A stretch of DNA of 64,000 bases from Macrostomum hystrix (lineage: Eukaryota > Platyhelminthes > Macrostomidae): contig CATNEN010000038.1 of the NCBI GenBank assembly GCA_950097015.1, positions 3,307,501 to 3,371,500 of the forward strand, written 5' to 3'. The first letter of the stretch is position 1. The number at the start of each line of letters is the position of its first letter. Below, piece by piece: positions 35,462 through 45,470 of this stretch. The notes under the pieces are model-generated. The model searched no databases. It saw only the letters and a program-made list of their open reading frames with translations, and was not told where the DNA came from. Made by a program: the position numbers and the translations under genes.

Positions 35462-38400
35462 CTAGTGCTCATCGGCTTCACCGAGCATGCTCTTCATGTT
35501 GTCCTCATAGATGGCGATGAGGAACATAATGCTGACCCCGGTGAGGATGCCGGCGTTCTGCAGGATGAAGTGAGCGATTCGCGACTCGCCCGGGCGCACA
35601 TTGACCAGGTTGAGCTCGGGAAGCTGAGGAGAATGGCGGTGGGTGGCAGTTGGAGTTTTCTCCTATTGTGGTTTGTGCTGGGGTTATGCCAACATTTACC
35701 ATGTCCACCAACGAGATGTAGATGAAAATGCCGCCAGTGATGGCGAATATCCAGTAGCTGGCGCTGGTGACGGTGCCGATGTTGACTCCGATGGCCATGC
35801 CAACCGCGGCCAGCACGGAGGACAGGATGTTGTAGTACAGAGCCTGCCGAACAGCCATGCCGGTCTTGAGTAGAACAGCGAAATCGCCTGGAGAGTTTCG
35901 AAATCGGCACCCAGGGACCATTAAAAGGCTCAAGCATTTTTAATTACACAAGACGTCGAATTCTGGTAACCTTTCGAATGTCCGAAGCTTTTTATTAAAA
36001 AGTCTAAAGGTGGCTCCAAAGTCTAACAGGGGACTCTGAAGTCTAACAGGAACTAAAAAGTCGAACAGGTGATTCTAAAGTGTAACAGGTGACTCCAAAG
36101 TGCAACAGGTGACTCCAAAGTGCAACAGGTGGCCGCGAAGTCTACCAGAGTCTAACTGGTTGTTTGTTACTAAAAATATCATCTCTGGCTCGAACTCACC
36201 CAGCTCATGCGGCAGCTCGTGGCAGAACACGGCGATGCTGGTGGAGAGGCCGCCCGTGATGCTCTGGGCGAAGGCCGCGCCGATGGCCAATCCGTCCGTG
36301 AAGTTGTGTAGCCCATCGCCGAGAATCACCATCCAGGCAACGGAGGCCAGCGACCGGGGAATCTCGCCGTCGTGACCGTGACCATGACCGTGACCTCCAG
36401 GAGCCGGCACTAGCGCCTGACCTTGGCTTTGAGGCTGACCTTGACCTTGAGCCTGACCTTGACCCGGCTGCTTTTCATCGTCCTGGCCTCCGCGTGGCGG
36501 CTGCCCCGGCACAACCAGACGAATCTCGCCCGCTGCGCCGCCACCGCCGCCGCCACCGCCGCCTCCGCCGAGCTCCGGTGGTCTCAAATGGCCGTCGTCG
36601 GCGTCCGGGTCGGCGGAGTTGTTGTAGCGCATCGGCGGTGGCTCGTGCGACTTTCGCCGGTGAGGCCGGTAGCGCTGCTTCACGGGCGTGGCCTCGGGCG
36701 AGCCGCCGCCCGCTGCAGCCTGCTGCTGCTGCTGGTCGGAGGCGCCGCCGTCCTCCGAGTCACTGTACTCCAGGTAGCTGCGGAAGTTGTCGATACTCCG
36801 CATGGCTGGAAATGCACGCCGAACTGGCCGTCAGGATTGCCAACACGCAGCTGCTAAAAGCCCTCATCCTCCTCTGTCCCTCCGTTGTATCTTTCTTCCT
36901 CTAATCTCATGTCTAATCTCATCTACATCTAACCATAATCTAACCTAAGATGAGCTATGGCTAAATACCATTGCTAGCTGCTGAAGTCTCATCGAACTTA
37001 ATTCTCATCTCACAGTTATCTCATCTCACAGTTATATAATCTCACAGTTTTATCATCTCATTGTAATCTCATCTTGTAACACACTAAAAGTGGGGAACGA
37101 ACCTCGCGCTGGCAGACCGAGACCGGTTTCTGGCTTGTTTGCCTTCGTCAGTCAGCCATAGCCACACGCAGTCCTCTCCCACCACTCTCAGTGTCCACAG
37201 AAGTCTCTTTTAAGCTTGCCATTTTTATGGCGATACTTTTTTAGTGTTATGTGAGAGTTTTGCAGCCAAGTCTTTGCTTTTCTACTGTTGTCAGTAGTCT
37301 GAATTGTATCTCTCACACATCTCATTGTAATCTCATCTCATTGTAATCTCATCTCATTGTAATCTCATCTCATTGTAATCTCATCTCATTGTAATCTCAT
37401 CTCATTGTAATCTCATCTCATTGTAATCTCATATCACTGAAAACTCATCTCACTGTAATCTCATCTCATTGTAATCTCATCTCATTGTAATCTAATCTCA
37501 CTGTAATCTCATCTCATTGTAATCTAATCTCACTGTAATCTCATCTCATTGTAATCTCATCTCACTGTAAACTCATATAACTGAAAACTCATCTCACTGT
37601 AATCTCATCTCATATCATCGAATTTCATCCCATTCTGTTATCATCGCTTATAATAGTTTTCAGTGAATTGAAACACGATTAAAGTTGTCCAGTTCTTTGG
37701 CAGCAGCAAAAGCAGACACTGCAGAACTGCGGATTTCGCCAAGTCCTCGCCATTTCGCTTCTCCCGGAAGCGCGAATAGAGAAAATCGAGCACAAAATAT
37801 TCGATTTCCAAACGGAAAAATTGCCGGAAAATGATCGGCGCTACCATGGACCAGTCACGCAGTTCTTTTCGGATACAACAACACATGCCTCCTCCGACAT
37901 CAATGAGTTGCAGCTTCAGCGGCCAGGCTTCCAAAAATAATTGTTGCGAAGCGGTCCGAAATTTTTTCCTCTGTGACACAGAAACTGTCGATTTCCGCAG
38001 CGGAAATGTACGCGGGCTGCCCTTCGAAGTATTTTTTTATCATGCGCTGTGGGTCACCGTATGAGGCGCAATTGGGGCCCCAAAGCCAGACCACTCACCC
38101 TTGCTGCTTAATCCGATAGTGATGATGTCCTCGCACGATTTGCCACCGTAGAGCCTCGACGCCCGGCGCTTCTGCCGGTCTAGCGTCGACATTCGATTCG
38201 GAATGCCCTCCTCCTGCTCCTTCCGCTCCTCTTCCTGCGGGCCGCAGACAGTGTGAGACAGTGTGAGACTGTGTGAGACTGTGTGAGACTGTGTGAGACT
38301 GTGTGAGACTGTGTGAGACTGTGTGAGACTGTGTGAGACTGTGTGAGACTGTGTGAGACTGTGTGAGACTGTGTGAGACTGTGTGAGACTGTGTGAGACT

Positions 38401-41400
38401 GTGTGAGACTGTGTGAGACTGTGTGAGACTGTGTGAGACTGTGTGAGACTGTGTGAGACTGTGTGAGACTGTGTGAGACTGTGTGAGACTGTGTGAGACT
38501 GTGTGAGACTGTGTGAGACTGTGTGAGACTGTGTGAGACTGTGAGACTGTGTGAGACTGTGTCAGACTGTGTGAGACTGTGTGAGACTGTGTCAGACTGT
38601 GTGAGACTGTGTGAGACTGTGTGAGACTGTGTGAGACTGTGTGAGACTGTGAGACTGTGTGAGACTGTGTGAGACTGTGTGAGACTGTGTGAGACTGTGT
38701 GAGACTGTGTGAGACTGTGTGAGACTGTGTGAGACTGTGTGAGACTGTGTGAGACTATGTGAGACTGTGTGAGACTGTGTGAGACTGTGTGAGACTGTGT
38801 GAGACTGTGTGAGACTGTGTGAGACTGTGAGACTGTGTGAGACTGTGTGAGACTGTGTGAGACTGTGTGAGACTGTGTCAGACTGTGTGAGACTGTGTGA
38901 GACTGTGTGAGACTGTGTGAGACTGTGTGAGACTGTGTGAGACTGTGTGAGACTATGTGAGACTGTGTGAGACTGTGTGAGACTGTGTGAGACTGTGTGA
39001 GACTGTGTGAGACTGTGTGAGACTGTGTGAGACTGTGTGAGACTGTGTGAGACTGTGTGAGACTGTGTGAGACTGTGTGAGACTGTGTGAGACTGTGTGA
39101 GACTGTGTGAGACTGTGTGAGACTGTGTGAGACTGTGTGAGACTGTGTGAGACTGTGTGAGACTGTGTGAGACTGTGTGAGACTGTGTGAGACTGTGAGA
39201 CTGTGTGAGACTGTGTGAGACTGTGTGAGACTGTGTGAGACTGTGTGAGACTGTGTGAGACTGTGTGAGACTGTGTGAGACTGTGTGAGACTGTGTGAGA
39301 CTGTGTGAGACTGTGTGAGACTGTGTGAGACTGTGTGAGACTGTGTGAGACTGTGTGAGACTGTGTGAGACTGTGTGAGACTGTGTGAGACTGTGTCAGA
39401 CTGTGTGAGACTGTGTGAGACTGTGTGAGACTGTGTGAGACTGTGTGAGACTGTGAGACTGTGTGAGACTGTGTGAGACTGTGTGAGACTGTGTGAGACT
39501 GTGTGAGACTGTGTGAGACTGTGTGAGACTGTGTGAGACTGTGTGAGACTGTGTGAGACTGTGTGAGACTGTGTGAGACTGTGTGAGACTGTGTGAGACT
39601 GTGTGAGACTGTGTGAGACTGTGTGAGACTGTGTGAGACTGTGTGAGACTGTGTGAGACTGTGTGAGACTGTGTGAGACTGTGTCAGACTGTGTGAGACT
39701 GTGTGAGACTGTGTGAGACTGTGTGAGACTGTGTGAGACTGTGAGACTGTGTGAGACTGTGTGAGACTGTGTGAGACTGTGTGAGACTGTGTGAGACTGT
39801 GTGAGACTGTGTGAGACTGTGTGAGACTGTGTGAGACTGTGTGAGACTGTGTGAGACTGTGTGAGACTGTGTGAGACTGTGTGAGACTGTGTGAGACTGT
39901 GTGAGACTGTGTGAGACTGTGTGAGACTGTGTGAGACTGTGTGAGACTGTGTGAGACTGTGTGAGACTGTGTGAGACTGTGTGAGACTGTGTGAGACTGT
40001 GTGAGACTGTGTGAGACTGTGTGAGACTGTGTGAGACTGTGTGAGACTGTGTGAGACTGTGTGAGACTGTGTGAGACTGTGTGAGACTGTGAAGCACTTG
40101 AGTGTTGCCAGTTGCCGGGTTTTCTAATGTTTTAGCATTCGTACAAATAGTTCGAGTCAAAGTAAAGTCGCTGATTTTGCAAGTGAAATATCCTCGAGAA
40201 TAGTGAACTTGTAAACCAAATCAATCTTAAGCCAGCACACTTTATACACGCGCTACTAATATTTGTTTAGCAGACAATCTTCATTCACTGAGCTCACAGG
40301 CAGTCCCAGACTTATTGCCTGGAACTCAGCGGAACCCACCATGATCTGAGACAGTCTTGAATCCTCCAGACTTGGCTGACAGAAGTTCGCTGACATTCAC
40401 GCTGACATTGTGTCCAGGGCAAACACTGGAGTCTGGGATGGGACACGACACCGACAAGACCCGATAGAAAAATAAGTACACTAGGGGCTTAAAGCCTTAT
40501 TTTCTGAGAAGTTTTTGAGATGTCTAAAAATGTGGGCGTCTCATTCTGCCTGACAGGCTGGCCAAGATTTCAGCATCTCATCGTCAAACATGAGCTGCAC
40601 TTTTAACTATAACAGTCATTGCCGACGCTACTTATATGGTAAAGCATCTGACACACACAATTCTATAGATCAATGCAAATGCATAGACTCACACCCTCCG
40701 CTCTTCACACCCTCTGCTCTTCACACCCTACGCTCTTCACACCCTCCGCTCTTCACACCCTCCGCTCTTCACACCCTCCGCTCTTCACACCCTCCACTCT
40801 TCACCCCCTCCGCTCTTCACCCCCTCCGCTCTTCACACCCTCCGCTCTTCACACCCTCCGCTCTTCACACCCTCCGCTCTTCACACCCTCCGCTCTTCAC
40901 CCCCTCCACTCTTCACACCCTCCACTCTTCACACCCTCCGCTCTTCACACCCTCCGCTCTTCACACCCTCCGCTCTTCACACCCTCCGCTCTTCACACCC
41001 TCCGCTCTTCACCCCCTCCACTCTTCACACCCTCCGCTCTTCACACCCTCCACTCTTCACACCCTCCGCTCTTCACACCCTCCGCTCTCTATCTAACTCA
41101 CTCCTCAGAGTTTTTTTTCAAGAAAATTCATACTTTTCCTAACCTTTTCGTTCCTTCTTACACTCTTGCAAGGCTTCAAATTTGTGCACAAAGTGCACGA
41201 GTGTCTCAGCCTGAGGACACCAGTAGGAATGGGTGCGAATTCTACGTCAGCTCGAGGGAGACTCGGACATGCTTTTATCAAAGGCATTAGGAATCAGTCG
41301 GCACTGCAGCTGCGGCTGAACAGGTGGGGAAGGAAAGGTAGGGGTGGGTTTGCCTCTCCTGTGTGACATCCGAGCAGGAGGCGGCCATCAGCTGCTCTGA

Positions 41401-42726
41401 TGAAGAAGACTCTCGCACACTTTGAAAAATGCACTGGGGAAGCCAGGCCGCTGAGAGCTGAGCATGAAAATCGAATGAAAACGGTCCCACTGCCCGGGGA
41501 AATTATTGAAGCCGTAGCTAGGAGCTTCCTCAAACTCTCCCGCGTCCACCCCGCTCTCTTCAGGTTTCTATCCGCACTTGCCAACACTCGATAGACTTTG
41601 GGACTAAAGGATAAAATAATCCTCATAAGCGCTAAAGCTCCAACTCACCATGAGGGCTTGCTTCTCAGTGCGGTACTCGGTAACCAAGGCGACTAGCTTC
41701 TCGGCCATGAAGAAGAAATACACGCCGCACAGGGCCACCAGACCCTTGAGCACCGTCTGGCGCTCATTGTGAAACTTCTGCGCGTGTGCGTCCTCCATGG
41801 CCGACTTGACAATGGCCTGCAGGATTCGGGATTCGAAAAATGGGATTTTTCCTAATTAAGCCTAACCTACCTCTAGTTTGCCTCTCGTGCCAATGTTCGA
41901 TTCCGCGGCGAGGCCAAATTTAGGTGAAGACTTGGGGGCTTGTCGCGAAGTTTACGCCATTGAGGGCCAACCTCCAAGGTGAAAGTGAAAGTTGACACTG
42001 CCGGACGATGAGAAAGTCAGGGCAGATGTACACACCTGTGTGAGCGTGTGCCTGCGTACAGTATCTGTGTGCGTTTGTGCTCAGGAGTCAGCGAAATGGG
42101 CAGAATTGACTCCTCGCTATCTGCGGGTCTAGTGTCACCAAATGATGTGCCATTGCCCGCAGCCCTCCTGCAATCATCATTTGGACCGGCCAAATACTTA
42201 CGTGCGGCAGCAGGTGCAGCATGGCGTCGCCAGTTAGCGAGCCGACAGCCAGGGCTACCAGGTACTGGATAAAGTGGTTGTAGTACTCAGACTGCACCAG
42301 TGGAACCACAGCCACGCCGGCCAGACCGACCAGGCTGATCACCAGGATTGAGACGCACGAGATTAGCCACACTGCGGGAGCGGGTCTATCAATCCATCAG
42401 TCTGACAATCAACCTGACAATCTATCAATCTATCAATCTGCCTATCTGTCCGATTACCCTTGGCTGAGACGGAGCCTCCCTCTCCAGTCCGAGTTCCGTT
42501 CGCAAAGCTCCCATTGCGTCCCAGAGCTTGTTGTTCGTCGTCCGAATGATCGTGGTCATCGCTGGCGGACGATGCTGAACACTGTAAACGGTTGAGCCAG
42601 GCTGCAGCAAATGTCTATGGTAATTATATCTAAAAGCAGAGTTGATATAGCTAGCCAACTTACCAGGCACAGAGTGGCACTCAGCAGCAGTACAGAGACG
42701 CACCTGACCAACTGACGTTGCTGCAT
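35462..42726 (-). CDS. ZIP zinc transporter, LIV-1 subfamily (538 aa)
   Basis: Exons on minus: 42726-42664, 42581-42458, 42371-42202, 41816-41649, 38234-38099, 36805-36200, 35887-35700 and 35623-35462. Phases agree and the frame totals 1617 nt. The protein starts with a signal peptide ([13 protein letters not shown]) and a short luminal segment with DDHDHSDDE and two NG-S/T sequons. TM1-TM3 follow (about 64-163), including [16 protein letters not shown] cytoplasmic loop of about 200 residues carries poly-Q, poly-G and [10 protein letters not shown]4 has [13 protein letters not shown] and TM5 has [18 protein letters not shown], the paired metal-binding motifs of the LIV-1 group (ZIP6/ZIP10-like), which moves Zn2+ and sometimes other metals into the cytosol. 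The C-terminus has [20 protein letters not shown]. Oddities: the CPALL-type motif that usually precedes TM1 is not seen, the ectodomain is very short, and introns 4 and 5 carry tandem arrays. Confidence 0.95.
37315..37612. repeat. 16-bp minisatellite in ZIP intron 5
   Basis: About 18 units of CTCATCTCATTGTAAT, with variants in CACTG and AAACTC. A more degenerate upstream part with CTCATCTCACAGTTAT-like units spans about 36900-37080. Confidence 0.92.
38248..40091. repeat. 10-bp satellite (GTGTGAGACT)n in ZIP intron 4, about 184 units
   Basis: Nearly pure decamer over 1.84 kb, with sporadic 8-bp units (GTGAGACT) and GTCAGACT variants. A GTCAGACT followed about 55 bp later by an 8-bp unit occurs at both 39396/39449 and 39684/39738, suggesting higher-order duplication of about 289 bp. 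In gene orientation the unit reads TCTCACACAG. The array ends only about 14 bp upstream of the exon 5 3' splice site (38234). Confidence 0.98.
40690..41095. repeat. 16-bp minisatellite in ZIP intron 4
   Basis: About 25 units of CACACCCTCCGCTCTT, with variants CACCCCCTCC and CTCCACTC. The plus strand is almost free of G. It lies in the same intron as the decamer array but is unrelated in sequence. Confidence 0.95.
41870..42180 (+). mobile_element. tRNA-derived SINE copy A in ZIP intron 3
   Basis: A pol III box-B-like GTTCGATTCC lies near 41899 and is followed by the family body (GATGAGAAAGTCAGGGCAGA, GTGTGAGCGTGTGCCTGCGT, TCTAGTGTCACCAAATGATG). It ends with a short ATC-rich tail near 42175. 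It is inserted antisense to the ZIP gene and shares the body with copies at 47805, 52836 and 30632. Confidence 0.88.
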
Positions 42727-42761
42727 TCTCTCACCTCCTAGGCAGCCGTGCATTAACAGCA

Positions 42762-42778
42762 ATATATATATATATAAA
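42762..42778 (-). promoter_or_regulatory. Candidate TATA element of the ZIP gene
   Basis: On minus, TTTATATATATATATATT lies 36-52 bp upstream of the ZIP start codon. If it works as a TATA box, the 5' UTR would be only about 5-25 nt. It may equally be a TA microsatellite. Confidence 0.35.
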
Positions 42779-43564
42779 CAGTTGCCTAAACACTGCGCTG
42801 TCGCCAACTCGAACTGACTGACTGGCCCTGCCGCGCCGCTGATCCGGTCTAAAAATGTGCTTCAAACTGAGTGAAGACAGTTGGCCTAGGGTCCGTAGTT
42901 CGCTCGCTTCTGGCCTGAGGGGTCTCGGCTCGATAGCTATATTTTCAGCTCTAAATAGAATTGCAGAAAGAGGAGAGGGAGGGAGAGAGGGCGGAGAGGC
43001 TTGGGTTGGTGAGGGAGGCAGTTTAGCAACAGTGCCATCGACAGCGATCATTGGTCCGTTGGTAATGGCAATTCGTAAATAAAACATGCATTTATCGAAG
43101 CAGAACTGAGCGCACTTGAAATGTGCGATTCTCTGGATATAAGAGCAAAGCCGATGCTACTAGCAGTAGTTGGCGATGCTAAACCGAGCAACTATGCGAC
43201 TTTCTGCTTTCACTTGATGAGAATTAAATTAATAAATCAGGTCGCATTCCGCGTGCCAACCCCCAATCACTGGCCATTGTTGCGAAATTATTTTAACTTC
43301 GGTATTCTTTCAGTAGAACTGCATAATTTTGCTATGGAATGTAATGTTAGCACTTGAAAGTGTAGCCATAATTTGGTCGTGACATTTTTTTAACAAAGTT
43401 GACTGCGTGTCGACAACTGCGACCCCAAAAGGAACTGCATCGATACTTTGCTAACCAACGACGAATACAAGTACCCGAACAATATTCCCAACAGCGACAT
43501 TTCATCAGCTCCACCGAACAATATTCCATTAACTGTGTTTCCGACATCGTACATACTTTACCGA
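42779..43564. other. ZIP 5' flank and intergenic, no other gene seen
   Basis: Includes a GA-rich patch at about 42965-43015. The short open frame at 43121-43357 has no recognisable motif and is not called. Confidence 0.4.
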
Positions 43565-44310
43565 TATCCTTATGATATCTAGATGCATCCCATCGACATC
43601 ATAAGAAATTCCTACGATAACTTGAGATATCCCATCGACATCCCTATATCCCATCGACATCCTTAGATATCCCATCGACATCCCCAGATCCCTTCGACAT
43701 CCTTAGATATCCCATCGACATCCACAGATCCCTTCGACATCCACAGATCCCATCGACATCTTTAGATATCCGATCGACATCCTTAGATCCCATCGACATA
43801 CCTAGATCCCATCGGCATACCTAGATCCCATCGACATACCTGATCCCATCGACATACCTAGATCCCATCGACATACCTAGCTAGATCCCATCGACATCCC
43901 TAGATTTCATCGACATCATTTGAAGTCCCATCGACATCCTTAAATATCCCATTGACATCCCAAGATTCCATTAACATCATTAGAAATCCCACCGACATCA
44001 TTAGATATGATATATATCCCCAGATCCCATCGACTTTCCTAGATCCCATTGAAATCCCTAGATCCCATCGAAATCCCTAGATCCCATCGACATCATTTTA
44101 AATCCCACCGACATCCTTAGATATCACATCGACATCCTAAGATTCCATCGACAGAATAAGAAATCCCACCGATATCTTAAGATATCCTATCGACATCCAT
44201 AGATCTCATCGACATCACTTGAAATCCCATCGAAATCATGACAGATCCCATCGAAATCCTTAGAGATCCAATCGACATCTTTAGATATCCCATCGACATC
44301 CTTGAAAATT
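43565..44310. repeat. Degenerate 17-24-bp tandem array (ATCCCATCGACATC core)
   Basis: About 40 irregular units built on AGATATCCCATCGACATCC, with variable spacing and many substitutions (CTAGATCCCATCGACATAC and others). It looks older than the other arrays here and lies in the intergenic region between ZIP and the tetraspanin. Confidence 0.88.
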
Positions 44311-44877
44311 CCACAGACATTATTTATAAGCTAAAAATTCTCACCACGCTACTTGTTTAGTAGTGAGATGCAGCTTCTACAGTTCTGACACAAAAATAAT
44401 TGAAACTTTAATTCTGACGTACAAAAAAGTGTCTTTAATTTTATTTTTCATCATTAAATAGTCTTAAATTTTGCTTTTTACATTTATAATTTGTATATTT
44501 CTAAATTAATATATAAAATTAGTTTAAAATGCGTAACCCAATGCATTAATTTCACAGGTAAACTGGGGAGTGCGCGCCTTTCATAACTGGAGATAAAACA
44601 AAACTGGCTAGAGAGGAAAATCCAGTAGCCAGTAGCCAACAGCCAACATCCAGTAGCCGACTTTGGCTAGGAAAGTCCGAAAAAGCAAAAGTCTTCCTCT
44701 GCTGGGCCAGGGAATAATTAGATGTTCTCTTTCTAAGAAAACGAACCTATAATTATATAGGTCACAAACCTGCACGGCCTGACCACAGCTCTGCCTCTAT
44801 TAGCGCTAACTCTATCTGACAACTGCGGTTCGATTCCCCGATGGCGGCAGCGACAAGCAGTGAGTTCTACTTCTTGT
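44311..44877. other. Intergenic, no gene seen
   Basis: Contains a GGTTCGATTCC box-B-like string at about 44828, possibly part of another tRNA-derived element, but no body or tail could be matched within the window. Confidence 0.35.
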
Positions 44878-45072
44878 TAGGATTCTAGATCAGAGGACAG
44901 GATTCTAGATCAGAGGATGGGATTCTAGATCAGTGGATAGAATTCTAGATCAGAGGATGGGATTCGAGATCAGAGGATGGGATTCTAGTTCAGAGGATTG
45001 GATTCTAGATCAGAGGATGGGATTCTAGATCAGAGGATGGGATTCTAGATCAGAGGACAGGATTCTAGATGA
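44878..45072. repeat. 20-bp minisatellite, about 10 units
   Basis: The unit is GATTCTAGATCAGAGGATGG, with minor variants (GAGGACAG, AGTGGATAG, TCGAGATC). It lies about 400 bp upstream of the tetraspanin start codon. Confidence 0.95.
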
Positions 45073-45470
45073 GAGAACCTACAGTACCTTCAGCAAGTCA
45101 CGTGAGCTTTTCATCAAGTTGGTGTCGCAAGCTACAGCTTTACTTTCCCATTGCTAAGTGTTTTTCTTTGCGCTAAAAGCAATACTTGCATGGGTCTTGG
45201 CTTGGGTGTGCATGCTAGAAAGTGATACTGCAACAAACTGCTTGAAATCTGAGACAGCAAGGCAGGAAGTCTGTCAACCATGGCCAGCTCTTGGCTATTC
45301 AAGAGTAGGTCCAGCAGACTCAGCCAGTGTTTAGTCTAAGAAACAGCATCGAGCATTTAGTGCCCTTGCCGCCTCTTCCTGTGCAAATTCTACGTTTTTA
45401 AATCGAGAGACGCAGCTCTAAAGACTAAATTAAAATAAGCGGCTTTGCAGTCACGGAGAATTACGAGAGA
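45073..45470. other. 5' flank of the tetraspanin gene
   Basis: No exon seen. GGCTTTGCAG ends 20 bp before the start codon and looks like a 3' splice acceptor, so the ATG exon may receive a 5' UTR exon or a spliced leader. Confidence 0.35.

Noticed and set aside
38248-40091. Telomere- or CRISPR-like array
   Set aside because: No unique spacers and no telomeric unit; it is a plain decamer satellite inside a ZIP intron.
43121-43357. 78-codon plus-strand ORF upstream of ZIP
   Set aside because: No motif, no support for splicing or a promoter.
44775-44870. tRNA or SINE head suggested by GGTTCGATTCC
   Set aside because: The T-arm does not pair properly and the downstream sequence does not match the SINE body.
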